A stretch of 64,000 nt of DNA from NCBI RefSeq assembly GCF_000987765.1, contig NZ_LAHP01000019.1:1-64000 (forward strand), given 5' to 3'. The notes under the pieces were generated by a model. It saw only the letters and a list, made by a program, of their open reading frames with translations, had not been told where the DNA came from and ran no database searches. The position numbers and the translations under genes were made by a program. This DNA comes from Arsukibacterium sp. MJ3. GTDB lineage: Bacteria > Pseudomonadota > Gammaproteobacteria > Enterobacterales > Alteromonadaceae. Below, in pieces: positions 37,392 through 46,415 of the stretch (position 1 is the first letter of the stretch; each line of letters starts with the position of its first letter).

Positions 37392-38491
37392 ATTGCAAAA
37401 ACTAACTCGTCAATATCAGAATACGTGATCTCATTTGTAAAGCTTATACGAAAAGTTGAGTTAGCAGCCTCTCGATCCAAACCTACCGCAGTTAACACAT
37501 GCGACGCTTCAATTTCCCTTGATGAGCACGCTGAGCCTTGAGCCAAACAAAAACGATGCTCATTATCACTAACTAATACACTTACATTAGTATTGGGCAA
37601 TGATAAAGAAACAACATGGGGTAGCGCCTTGTCATCACCATTTACCGTATACGCAACGTCAGATCTCTGTAAACTTTTTAGTAGATAACTGCGTATGCCC
37701 TTTTCTTTAAATACCTGATAATAATTTGAGAAAATAGATATTGCAGTTCCAAAACCAACAATTTGAGGTGCTGCTACTGTACCACCTCTTAATCCTTGCT
37801 CTTGCCCAGCGCCATGGATAACAGGCTGTAATTCTCTTTTACGTAAATCGCGAATATACACTGCACCAATACCTTTGGGACCGCCGATCTTATGTGCTGA
37901 AAATGACATAATATCAATATTCATGTCATCCACATCAATTTCAGTCTTACAAAGACTTTGTGCTGCATCACTATGAAAAAGTACTCCTTTTACATAGCAA
38001 ATAGCACCAATTTCAGCAATTGGATTTACTGTACCAAGCTCATTGTTTACATGCATCACAGACACAAGAGCTGTATCGTCTCTTATTGCTTCTTCAACAC
38101 TGTGGGCTTCAATTATTCCTTGAGCATTAGGCATTACGATTGTGATCTCAAAGCCGCATGTTTTTAAGTACTCACAAATTGCAAAAATGCACTTATGTTC
38201 AATAGCGCTAACAACAATATGTTTTTTACTTTTATCTTTTTTCCCAAATAAAAGACTCTTAAAGGCAATATTGTTTGATTCTGTAGCACCACTCGTAAAA
38301 ACAATCTCGCTTGGGTAAGCGCCAATTTTTTCAGCTAAGGCGGCACGCACCTCATCAATACTTTTTAAAGCAAGCTCACCTAACAAATGACTTGAAGCTG
38401 AATTAGCAAAATGCGTTTCAAATGCTTGGATTAATGCAGTTTTTACTTCAGGAAGTATAGGATAAGAGGCTGCAGAATCTAAATAGATCAT
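37373..38491 (-). CDS. sspA: Cysteine desulfurase, SspA/DndA-like
   Basis: A PLP enzyme of the IscS/NifS family. Visible are TSGATESNN, the aspartate HSDAAQSL, the PLP lysine K201 in SFSAHKIGGPKGIGA, and the catalytic cysteine C322 in AQGSACSSREIEASHVL. It takes sulfur from L-cysteine as a persulfide and would hand it to the SspD-like protein. At 372 residues it is shorter than housekeeping IscS and lacks its extended tail. It converges with sspD, 16 bases apart. GGTGA precedes the ATG. IscS-like housekeeping function is less likely because no iscU or iscA neighbours are present. Confidence 0.88.
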   Translation of the reverse strand: MIYLDSAASYPILPEVKTALIQAFETHFANSASSHLLGELALKSIDEVRAALAEKIGAYPSEIVFTSGATESNNIAFKSLLFGKKDKSKKHIVVSAIEHKCIFAICEYLKTCGFEITIVMPNAQGIIEAHSVEEAIRDDTALVSVMHVNNELGTVNPIAEIGAICYVKGVLFHSDAAQSLCKTEIDVDDMNIDIMSFSAHKIGGPKGIGAVYIRDLRKRELQPVIHGAGQEQGLRGGTVAAPQIVGFGTAISIFSNYYQVFKEKGIRSYLLKSLQRSDVAYTVNGDDKALPHVVSLSLPNTNVSVLVSDNEHRFCLAQGSACSSREIEASHVLTAVGLDREAANSTFRISFTNEITYSDIDELVFAIKRAAI

Positions 38492-39163
38492 TAAATTTCA
38501 CCATGTTAATTCGAAAGTCAGTTTAACCTGACAACAAGAAAATGAAAAAAAGATTAATCAGCATTGGTGTCTATTGCTCTGTAATTCCTTCCAAAAATTT
38601 AAACCAAGCGGAAATTACAACTGCTGGATAATCGAATAGTTTTGCTTCTAATAACTCAAGTGCGCAACACTTAAACAAACAGAACGCATTTGTAAAATGC
38701 GTTCTGCGAAGAGTCGTTTATACTGATATAGTTAACACATTCAAAAAGGCAATTACAAAATCGCACTGCTTGATTTAGGTTAAATAATATCGGAATGAAC
38801 TAACGTTTATTCACACTTATATCTCAAACACAGTCTAGTATATTCAGTGAAGAGCGAATAGCGTGAGTAACATTTGTAGCTAAGGCCGAAACCAGTATAG
38901 AGGTTGAGATCCAGGCCACACAATTGCAGATTATGGCTGCGCTTGTTAAGCAACTAGATTATAAACTCCATTTTTTTTTAGTACAATTATTCATCCTATT
39001 GTTTTTCATTATCAGTGCATGGATTAATACTCTTTTCATAACAAAAGCAAGATGTAATCTAAGTAAGTATCTCATAAATATTGTTTATCTATATTGGAGA
39101 TATAGATATCGACAGATCTGACAAGCTATGATGGTAACCTCATGACTCTAATTACAGCAAAAT
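38492..39163. other. 672-bp gap with perfect hairpin and a decayed coding remnant
   Basis: The gap between sspA and the next gene holds a perfect inverted repeat CAGAACGCATTT/AAATGCGTTCTG (38680-38706, 12-bp arms, 3-base loop) with no T-run. From about 38870 to 39121 an open plus-strand frame without a start codon reads like protein (KAETSIEVEIQATQLQIMAALVKQLDYK, followed by a hydrophobic stretch), but I cannot assign it. It may be a truncated gene end left by recombination. Confidence 0.35.
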
Positions 39164-40201
39164 ATGATTTTAAGTGACTCAATTACCCGTCGAAGCCTTC
39201 GATTGCTCCATGCTATCAATATTCTCCATCAGCGAGGCTTCCAAAACTTAGCCATTTATCCTTATATGCCTCGATGTGGCCTTTACTGGCAGCTAACGTT
39301 GTTGCCTCTGCAGTCACTTTATAAATCTCAAAAAAATGAATTAGCTTACTACTCCTTTGGCAAATTGTTAGAAGCTTATCATTCAAGTGAATTTTCAGGT
39401 AATGAGTACTTTGGCTGGGCAGATTGCAAAAGCTATTCAGCTGAACAACTCGCTGATGCCATTGAGAATCGACTTCCAGAACTGATGGCATTCTGCAAAG
39501 CGAACAATTCAACTTACGTTGGCTGGTTCAATAGTATGCTCACTTTCGCTAGAGCAGGTGCATTACCTGTCGCTTTTAGAGAGTATTCTGAACCACCAAA
39601 AAACGGCATGCTTTCAACATTAAAAAATGTAGTTATACCGTTGCCAAATGTACCAGCGTCCTTATCGATACGTGGCAAAGATTATATTCGACGAAACTAT
39701 TGCTCCACTGAGTGGCGCACAACTGATTGGCATGAAGCTTATCACTCCATAATTGATTCAATCGTCGATTGCACTAATATCGCACTACCTAAACTGCCTG
39801 AAAAGACATCCGAAATTTTTGATTTTGGGGCCTACTGGGAAGGGGCAATCTATTGGCTGCATCAACATATGAATATATCAACTTTTGCAGACTACCTAAC
39901 CTTTCTTAACTCACCTGGTCGTTTTGCATCAGGCGCGTTCTTCATGCAATCGTTTAATGACCAAGGCCAGCTACAATATCTGACTGCATTTTTTGCAAAA
40001 AGACAGATTATAGCTAACAGACTAAGCAGCGATGAAGAAAAGCTTTACTGGACTCAATGGTTAAAAACGTTTGAACTTCACGCCAAATCTTCTTATCTAG
40101 CAGAAATACCGAATCCTTACTTTGGTGGCGATAATTCTTTGCATTTAGGGTTAGGGTTACCTGAAGCACAAACTCGTCCTTCGTATCTGATATTCCCTTA
40201 A
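39164..40201 (+). CDS. Uncharacterised island protein next to the tRNA-Arg gene
   Basis: The 345-residue protein starts MILSDSITRRSLRLLHAI and has aromatic-rich stretches (YPYMPRCGLYWQLTLLPLQS; YFGWADCKSYSAEQLADAI; FDFGAYWEGAIYWLHQHM). No signal peptide or membrane segment is obvious. I do not recognise a family. It is A+T rich like the PT operons and the last gene before the tRNA, so it is probably island cargo. There is no ribosome site worth naming; the ATG is the first in the frame. It could be a defence component of unknown activity. Confidence 0.7.
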   Translation: MILSDSITRRSLRLLHAINILHQRGFQNLAIYPYMPRCGLYWQLTLLPLQSLYKSQKNELAYYSFGKLLEAYHSSEFSGNEYFGWADCKSYSAEQLADAIENRLPELMAFCKANNSTYVGWFNSMLTFARAGALPVAFREYSEPPKNGMLSTLKNVVIPLPNVPASLSIRGKDYIRRNYCSTEWRTTDWHEAYHSIIDSIVDCTNIALPKLPEKTSEIFDFGAYWEGAIYWLHQHMNISTFADYLTFLNSPGRFASGAFFMQSFNDQGQLQYLTAFFAKRQIIANRLSSDEEKLYWTQWLKTFELHAKSSYLAEIPNPYFGGDNSLHLGLGLPEAQTRPSYLIFP

Positions 40202-40350
40202 TTCAGAAAAGTTTAAGCTATCATTATTAGATGTTTTGTTAAAGCGATACATGCTCTATGAATTTCATCCAAAGATTTTAATAAGTGCATTAATTAAAAC
40301 AGCAGGCAGAGGTCAAATTTGAGCATTATTAGGCAAGCTAAAAAGTAGAA

Positions 40351-40379
40351 TGGTCACGATATGGTCACAACGTGGTCAC
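40351..40379. repeat. Three TGGTCAC direct repeats with 11-bp period beside the tRNA
   Basis: TGGTCAC occurs at 40351-40357, 40362-40368 and 40373-40379, each step 11 bp, about one helical turn. The site is 50 bp from the 3' end of tRNA-Arg. Such in-phase repeats resemble integrase arm-type binding sites of elements inserted at tRNA genes. The rest of 40202-40426 shows no gene. Confidence 0.45.
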
Positions 40380-40385
40380 AGGGCA

Positions 40386-40419
40386 TAAAAAAACCACTTA
40401 GCTTTCGCTTAAGTGGTTG
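40386..40419 (-). terminator. Rho-independent terminator of the tRNA-Arg transcript
   Basis: AACCACTTA (40391-40399) pairs with TAAGTGGTT (40411-40419). On the minus strand the stem is followed by seven T residues (plus-strand A-run 40387-40392), eight bases after the tRNA CCA end. Confidence 0.8.
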
Positions 40420-40426
40420 ATTTATA

Positions 40427-40503
<77 letters not shown>

Positions 40504-40530
40504 AACCGTCGCACTTTTATGCGAGCGCGC

Positions 40531-40559
40531 ATTATAGACAGGCTTTACCTTTAAGTCTA
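40531..40559 (-). promoter_or_regulatory. tRNA-Arg promoter
   Basis: On the minus strand TAGACT (40559-40554) and TATAAT (40536-40531) have a 17-base spacer. A G+C-rich discriminator follows (GCGCGC), as usual in stringently controlled stable-RNA promoters. The remaining 40560-41007 gap shows no convincing gene. Confidence 0.75.
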
Positions 40560-41007
40560 TTGCCTTGCCGTGCGTTTTTTAAGCAAACAGTTTATTGCGA
40601 GTGATTGCACCGCTGGTAGCGACAGGCTAGAGTAGATTTATTAATGTCTTCGGGCGTTATTTAATGGATGGCTTTTTGGGTGAGTCGCGCTTATTTTATA
40701 GAACACATGCGCGGCCACATTGGCTACTAGCGCTATCTACAAGGCAGTTGTTTTTACTTTGATTTGCCTGCAGCTTAACAGCCAATATTGCCTGGCACAC
40801 ATTGCCAGTGCAGACAAAAAATAGTGTGCGGCCTACTAAAATTTGCACTTACCCTGCTTTTGTCTTAATTTGCTTACCATTGGCTGCAAAGCCCGATATT
40901 TTATATGCCACATTTGGCATACTACAGCCAAGACAGCGTGCACCATTAAGCGCTGCTGATAATCAAAAAAACGGCCTTAGCCGTAACCACGCCACGGAGA
41001 CATAATT

Positions 41008-43176
41008 ATGCGCAAAACATTACTTGCTACCGCGATAACAGCTATTTTTGCTCTGAGCGCTTGCTCAGACAATAGTGCTCCCGCTCAGGTAGAAAACACA
41101 CCATCAGCCGCTGAGACTACAGAAGTGACTAGTACTAACCCGTTTTTTAAGCAAAGCAGTTTGCAATATCAGGCACCAGATTTTAGTGCTATAGATGATG
41201 ACCATTTTTTACCTGCCTTTACTGAAGGTATGGCTCAGCATATGGTTGAAGTAGAAGCTATTGCCAATAATGAAGCGGCACCAACCTTTGAAAACACCTT
41301 GGTTGCACTGGAAAAAAGTGGCGAAATGCTTACCCGGGTGTCGCGGGTATTTTATAACCTTATTGGCACCGACAGTAACCCGCAGCGCCGGCAGCTGCAG
41401 TCTGAGCTAGCACCAAAAATGGCCGCCCACTCTGACAATATTAATTTAAACCCGGCATTATTTGCCCGCATTAAAACCCTTTATGATAACCGCAACAATT
41501 TGCAGTTAGATGCCGAAGCAATCAGGCTGGTTGACGTTTATTATGAGCGCTTCGTACGGGCAGGTGCGCAACTAACCGAGCAACAAAAAACCGCAATTCG
41601 GGCGCTAAACGAAGAGCATTCAAACCTGACCACGCAATTTGCCCAAAACCAACTGGCAGAAACCAAGAATATTGCAGTGGTGGTAGAAGATAAAGCGCAA
41701 CTGGCGGGTTTATCTGCGGCGCAAATAACCGCTGCCAGCACTGCTGCTGCAGCAGCCGGCCATGATGGCAAATACCTGATCAGTATTACCAATACCACTC
41801 GCCAACCTATTTTAAGTCAGTTAGATAACCGCGAACTGCGTAAACAAGTATGGGAAGCCTCTGCTTTTCGTGGCCAGAGCGGCGAGTTTGACAGCACGCC
41901 ACTGGTAAGCCGCTTGGCACAACTGCGGGCAGAGCGGGCAGAGCTGCTGGGTTATGCTAACTGGGCCAGCTATGGCCTGGAAGCACAAATGGCCAAAACA
42001 CCACAAGCCGTATTTGACATGCTGGGCAGCATGGTACCGGCGGTAGTAGAGAATACCAAAAAAGAACTGGCTGATATTAATGCCATGATTAAACAACAAG
42101 GTGGTGATTTTGCAGCCCAAGCCTGGGACTGGGAATACTATGCCGAGCTGGTACGGCAGGCCAAATACGATTTAGATGAAGAGGAAGTAAAGCAATACTT
42201 TGAGTTTAACCGGGTATTGGAAGATGGCGTATTTTATACTTTAAACCGCTTTTACGGTATTCGGTTTGAACCACGCCCAGACTTACCGGTATATCACCCT
42301 GATGTAAAAGCCTATGAAGTATTTGATGCCGACGGCAGCAGCCTGGCTATTTTTTACGCCGATTACTTTGCCCGCGACGGCAAACGCGGCGGTGCCTGGA
42401 TGAGCTCTTTTGTTGGCCAGTCACACTTACTGGGCACCAAACCGGTGGTAGTGAATGTGATGAACATTCCAAAAGCACCTGAGGGCGAGCCAACGCTTAT
42501 TAGCTACGACCATACCACCACCATTTTCCATGAATTGGGCCATGGTATTCACGGTATGTTCTCTAATGTTAACTTCCCAACCTTGGCGGGTACGTCGGTA
42601 TCGCGCGACTTCGTCGAATTCCCATCTACTTTTGAAGAAGACTGGGCACAATATCCGGAAGTATTGGCCAACTATGCCAAGCACTACAAAACCGGCGAGC
42701 CTATTCCAAAAGAATTACTGGATAAAGTGTTGCGTTCACGTAGCTTTAACCAGGGTTATGACACGCTGGAATATATGTCAGCGGCGTTATTAGACATGGA
42801 ATGGCACTCGCTTGCTGCCGATTTGCCACTGCAGGATGTTAATGCCTTTGAAGCTGCCGCACTGAAAAAGCACGGCGTAGATTTAGCAGCAGTACCACCG
42901 CGCTATAAGTCGACCTTTTTCTCACATTCAATGGGCGGTGGTTACTCAGCCGGTTATTATGCCTATATGTGGAGTGAAATTCTGGCAGCCGATGCGTATG
43001 CTTATGTGCAAACCCGTGGTGGTTTAACCCGTGAAAACGGTGATCACTATCGGAAAAACATTTTGGAAGTGGGTAATTCACGGCCCACCATGGACTCTTA
43101 CAAAGCGTTTCGCGGTGAAGAGCCTACTACCGACGCACTGTTAATTCGCCGCGGTTTAAAAACCAACGTGCAATAA
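41008..43176 (+). CDS. dcp: M3-family peptidyl-dipeptidase Dcp, predicted lipoprotein
   Basis: A zinc metallopeptidase of family M3 that removes dipeptides or degrades short peptides. The HExxH motif is HELGH in TIFHELGHGIHGMF (about residues 508-512), with the third ligand in the following glutamate helix (SRDFVEFPSTFEEDW). The N-terminus MRKTLLATAITAIFALSAC is a lipoprotein signal with lipobox LSAC, so the mature enzyme is lipid-anchored at Cys19, probably facing the periplasm. Length 722 fits Dcp with signal. GGAGA lies eight bases before the ATG. The enzyme is ended by a strong terminator shared with pmbA. Confidence 0.9.
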   Translation: MRKTLLATAITAIFALSACSDNSAPAQVENTPSAAETTEVTSTNPFFKQSSLQYQAPDFSAIDDDHFLPAFTEGMAQHMVEVEAIANNEAAPTFENTLVALEKSGEMLTRVSRVFYNLIGTDSNPQRRQLQSELAPKMAAHSDNINLNPALFARIKTLYDNRNNLQLDAEAIRLVDVYYERFVRAGAQLTEQQKTAIRALNEEHSNLTTQFAQNQLAETKNIAVVVEDKAQLAGLSAAQITAASTAAAAAGHDGKYLISITNTTRQPILSQLDNRELRKQVWEASAFRGQSGEFDSTPLVSRLAQLRAERAELLGYANWASYGLEAQMAKTPQAVFDMLGSMVPAVVENTKKELADINAMIKQQGGDFAAQAWDWEYYAELVRQAKYDLDEEEVKQYFEFNRVLEDGVFYTLNRFYGIRFEPRPDLPVYHPDVKAYEVFDADGSSLAIFYADYFARDGKRGGAWMSSFVGQSHLLGTKPVVVNVMNIPKAPEGEPTLISYDHTTTIFHELGHGIHGMFSNVNFPTLAGTSVSRDFVEFPSTFEEDWAQYPEVLANYAKHYKTGEPIPKELLDKVLRSRSFNQGYDTLEYMSAALLDMEWHSLAADLPLQDVNAFEAAALKKHGVDLAAVPPRYKSTFFSHSMGGGYSAGYYAYMWSEILAADAYAYVQTRGGLTRENGDHYRKNILEVGNSRPTMDSYKAFRGEEPTTDALLIRRGLKTNVQ

Positions 43177-43212
43177 AGCACGCGGCTTAACCAATGTCGG
43201 TTAACCGCTAAC

Positions 43213-43250
43213 AAAAAAAAGCCCCGCTAATTCGTAGCGGGGCTTTTTTG
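43213..43250. terminator. Bidirectional terminator between dcp and pmbA
   Basis: A-run, GCCCCGCTA, loop ATTCG, TAGCGGGGC, T-run. It can end both the rightward dcp and the leftward pmbA transcripts. Confidence 0.92.
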
Positions 43251-43275
43251 TTTGGCGGTTTAGCCAACGGGCAAG

Positions 43276-44622
43276 CTAACTGCCTGCCAGTTGCATTTGG
43301 CTAATTAATACAGACCCCGTTAACACGCCACCACGGCGATCCACATCGTTACCAACCGCTGCGATATTCATAAACATGTCGGCCAGATTACCGGCTATAG
43401 TCACTTCCGCTACCGGAAACTGAATTTCGCCATGTTCTACCCAAAAACCGCTGGCACCACGCGAATAATCACCCGTTACGGTATTAACGCCCTGCCCCAT
43501 CAACTCGGTTACCAGCAAACCTTTCCCCATTTGCCGGCATAATGCCGCTAAATCGTCATCGCCATGGTTTATTAGCCAGTTATGAATACCACCAGCATGG
43601 CCGGTACTAGCCATGCCCAGTTTACGGGCCGAATAACTGGTGGTTAAGTAGGTCGTTAATACTCCGCTTTCAATTACGGATAAATCGCGGGTTTTTACTC
43701 CCTCAGCATCAAATGGGCTAGACGCCAGCGCTTGCATTAAATGCGGCTGCTCGGTAATGGTAACGCCCGATGCCATTACTTGTTTACCAACTTTATCCAG
43801 CAAAAAACTGGATTTACGATAAATACTGCCACCGCTGATGGCCGACACCAGATGGCCAAACAGGCTGCTGGCAATGTCGGCGCGAAAAATAACCGGGACT
43901 TTTTGAGTCGGCACCTGCCGGGCACCTAAACGGGCAACCGTTTCCAGTGCGGCTTCACGGCCAATTTGTTTTGGATCAAGCAACTTGCTGTACTGGCGGG
44001 CCACAGTAAAACTGTAGTCACGCTGCATATCCTCGTCTTGCTCACCAATCATTACACAGCTAAAACTATGGCGCGAACTCGGATAACCAACCAACTGGCC
44101 ATGGCTGTTGCCATACACTTTTAAACCCTGATGCGAGGAAAACGAGGCGCCCTCAGAGTTGGTAATACGCTTGTCGGTAGCAAAAGCCGCTTCTTCTGCA
44201 CTGGCGCAGAGGCTAATTGCCAGCTCGGTGCTGATGCTGTCGGGATAAAATAAATCTAAGTCAGGTGGGCTTAACTCTAGCCAACCGGCTTCGGCAACGC
44301 CAGCATGCGGGTCTTCCGAGGTATAGCGGGCAATATCGGCCGCAGCAGCTACCGCCCGCTCCAGTGCCTGTGGGCTTAAATCGGCAGTAGATGCCGAGCC
44401 CTTACGCTGACCAAAATATAAACTAATACCCAGACCACCATCCTGGTTAAACTCCACCGTTTCTACCTCGCCGTGGCGGGTTTCGATACTTAACCCACGG
44501 GTGCGGCTCATTGATGCTTCGGCGCTGCTGGCACCCAGTTGCTTAGCGCGAGCCAACACGGCACTGACGGCTTGTTTTACTTCGGCAATTTCTTGCCAGA
44601 CGTTTTGTTCTGTTACTTGCAT
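43276..44622 (-). CDS. pmbA: Metalloprotease PmbA (TldE)
   Basis: PmbA forms a heterodimer with TldD that degrades unfolded or leader peptides, including maturation of microcins and antitoxin turnover in E. coli. The 448-residue sequence has the family regions SIETRHGEVETVEFNQDGGLGISLYFG near the start and GVNTVTGDYSRGASGFWVEHGEIQFPV, EVTIAGNLADMF near the end. As expected for the TldE partner it lacks the HExxxH metal motif. Its partner tldD lies 1.8 kb further on the same strand, split off by darP and ilvE. Confidence 0.95.
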   Translation of the reverse strand: MQVTEQNVWQEIAEVKQAVSAVLARAKQLGASSAEASMSRTRGLSIETRHGEVETVEFNQDGGLGISLYFGQRKGSASTADLSPQALERAVAAAADIARYTSEDPHAGVAEAGWLELSPPDLDLFYPDSISTELAISLCASAEEAAFATDKRITNSEGASFSSHQGLKVYGNSHGQLVGYPSSRHSFSCVMIGEQDEDMQRDYSFTVARQYSKLLDPKQIGREAALETVARLGARQVPTQKVPVIFRADIASSLFGHLVSAISGGSIYRKSSFLLDKVGKQVMASGVTITEQPHLMQALASSPFDAEGVKTRDLSVIESGVLTTYLTTSYSARKLGMASTGHAGGIHNWLINHGDDDLAALCRQMGKGLLVTELMGQGVNTVTGDYSRGASGFWVEHGEIQFPVAEVTIAGNLADMFMNIAAVGNDVDRRGGVLTGSVLISQMQLAGS

Positions 44623-44740
44623 AATTACTCTTGCTCATCGTGCTATTTGTGCCAAGCTTACCATAGACTGCAAGACGCTGCTGCCAGCACGCGTTAGTTT
44701 AGTGATATACTTAACCAATATTTGCTAATGAAGAAGCACC

Positions 44741-45280
44741 ATGACCGAAACTGAATTTAAGTATGGCGACAGCAAATGGCTGGAGCAACCAGACCATATC
44801 AGCAAAAGCCAGATAAAACGTGACATGCTTGCTTTGCAAGCCTTGGGGGATGAGTTAGTGGCGTTAAGCCCGTCGGCCCGCACGCAGGTGCCACTTGACG
44901 AAGAATTGCTTGACGCGCTAAAGCTGGCCGATAAGTTGGCCAGAAAACGTGAAGCCTTGCGCCGCCATTTACAGTTTATTGGCCGCTTAATGCGTACCCG
45001 TGATATTGAGCAGATTGAGCACGCCTTAGCCGTTATGCGTAATACCAAGCAAGCCGCTGATAAGCAGTTTCACAAAGTGGAAAAGTGGCGTGAAAAATTA
45101 CTGAATAACGACGATGCGCTAACTGACTTTATTGCCGCTTACCCGCAGGTAGAAGTACAGCAACTGCGTTTATTAATCCGTCAGACCAAAAAAGAGCTGG
45201 AAAAACAGCAGCCACCTAAGGCATTTCGGGAATTATTTCAGTTAATCCGGCCGCTTATCTTGGCCGGTGAGGCCAGTTAA
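44741..45280 (+). CDS. darP: Ribosome-associated assembly factor DarP (YjgA, DUF615)
   Basis: The all-helical 179-residue protein with KSQIKRDMLALQALGDELV at the start and LLIRQTKKELEKQQPPKAFRELFQLIR at the end is the YjgA/DarP family, which binds the late 50S subunit near the peptidyl-transferase centre. Divergent from pmbA, the standard gammaproteobacterial arrangement. Confidence 0.95.
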   Translation: MTETEFKYGDSKWLEQPDHISKSQIKRDMLALQALGDELVALSPSARTQVPLDEELLDALKLADKLARKREALRRHLQFIGRLMRTRDIEQIEHALAVMRNTKQAADKQFHKVEKWREKLLNNDDALTDFIAAYPQVEVQQLRLLIRQTKKELEKQQPPKAFRELFQLIRPLILAGEAS

Positions 45281-45319
45281 CTACACAGTATGGGCGCATA
45301 GTTGCGCAGCTTACTGTTG

Positions 45320-45355
45320 AAATAAGTAGGGCGCCACCAGGCGCCCTACTTATTT
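45320..45355. terminator. Bidirectional terminator between darP and ilvE
   Basis: Perfect 16-bp arms AAATAAGTAGGGCGCC (45320-45335) and GGCGCCCTACTTATTT (45340-45355) around the loop ACCA. Flanking A and T residues let it work for both convergent genes. Confidence 0.9.
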
Positions 45356-45384
45356 ATATCCAGAGACTTTTATCCAGAGATTAT

Positions 45385-46386
45385 CTATCCCGAAACTTTG
45401 GTTAACCAGCCATGCGTATCCGCTGCCCGGCCCCACTGAATATCATTTAGCGCCTGGCGCAGTTTTAAGGTGGTGGCGCCGGCTTCACCATTACCTACTT
45501 TATAATCTGTGCCGTTAGCAATTAAGGTGCCTACTGGCGTGAGTACTGCTGCGGTGCCAGACAACGCCGCTTCAGTACCTGGCTTAGCAGCTCGTTCCAG
45601 TAACTCGGTTACGCTTAATTCACGCTCAGACACTACCATGCCCATATCGCGGGCCAGCGTTAACACTGAATCACGGGTTACGCCATGCAAGAAACTGCTA
45701 TCCAGTGCCTTGGTAATAATTTCATTGCCGTCGATCAGCATAAAATTGGCCGCGCCGGTTTCTTGTACATCACCAGCCGGACAAAACAATACCTGATCAG
45801 CCTGCACACTGGCCCGGGCTTTTAAAATCGGTTGCAGCGCGCTGGCATAATTACCGCCACTTTTTACCATACCCATATGGGCGGCACAACGGGTTCCGTT
45901 TTGCTCCAGCAATAACCGCAACGGCTTAGTACCACCGGCAAAATAGTCACCTACCGGTGAGAGCAACACATATAACATAGAACTGGCCGTTGGCGCTGAC
46001 GCTTTACCAATTGCCGCCTCCGTACCAATGTGGGTAGGCCGGATATACATTGAACCTGGTGGCTCTGGCACATCACTGGCGTACTGGTTAACAATATCGA
46101 TGATCATCTGACGTAAAATAGCGGCATCGGGTTTGGGTAACGACAACAATTCGCTGCTTTGTATTAAACGCGCAACGTTTTTATCCATCCGAAATAAATT
46201 AATCGAGCCATCGCTATGCTTAAAGGCTTTTAAGCCTTCAAAGCAAGTACTGGCATAATGCAGTACATGTGCGCCGGGGTGCAGGCTGATACTATCAGCA
46301 GCAACAATTTGCGGGGTGCTCCAGGCGCCCTGCTCAAAATGGGTTAATGCCATCTGTGGCATAAAAACACTACCAAATGCAGCCAT
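45385..46386 (-). CDS. ilvE: Branched-chain amino acid aminotransferase
   Basis: PLP enzyme exchanging amino groups between glutamate and the keto acids of Leu, Ile and Val. The sequence has HYASTCFEGLKAF near residue 44, the PLP lysine in MGMVKSGGNYASALQPILKA (about residue 182), and QETGAANFMLI. The length of 333 fits the longer IlvE type. AGGAAA precedes the ATG. It sits between tldD and darP; no other ilv genes are nearby, so it is regulated separately. Confidence 0.92.
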   Translation of the reverse strand: MAAFGSVFMPQMALTHFEQGAWSTPQIVAADSISLHPGAHVLHYASTCFEGLKAFKHSDGSINLFRMDKNVARLIQSSELLSLPKPDAAILRQMIIDIVNQYASDVPEPPGSMYIRPTHIGTEAAIGKASAPTASSMLYVLLSPVGDYFAGGTKPLRLLLEQNGTRCAAHMGMVKSGGNYASALQPILKARASVQADQVLFCPAGDVQETGAANFMLIDGNEIITKALDSSFLHGVTRDSVLTLARDMGMVVSERELSVTELLERAAKPGTEAALSGTAAVLTPVGTLIANGTDYKVGNGEAGATTLKLRQALNDIQWGRAADTHGWLTKVSG

Positions 46387-46415
46387 TGTTGTTTCCTGTT
46401 ATTGTTCTGTCAAAG

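Noticed and set aside
37373-38491. Housekeeping IscS as identity of the cysteine desulfurase
   Set aside because: No isc partners are near, the protein is shorter than IscS, and it is convergent with an sspD-like gene, so SspA/DndA-like is the better call.
38924-39121. Plus-strand ORF of 65 codons with a hydrophobic stretch
   Set aside because: The protein-like reading continues upstream of its first ATG without any start codon, so I treat it as part of a remnant and not as an intact small membrane protein gene.
40802-41005. Plus-strand ORF of 67 codons just before dcp
   Set aside because: No ribosome site, no family character, and it covers the leader and ribosome binding site region of dcp.
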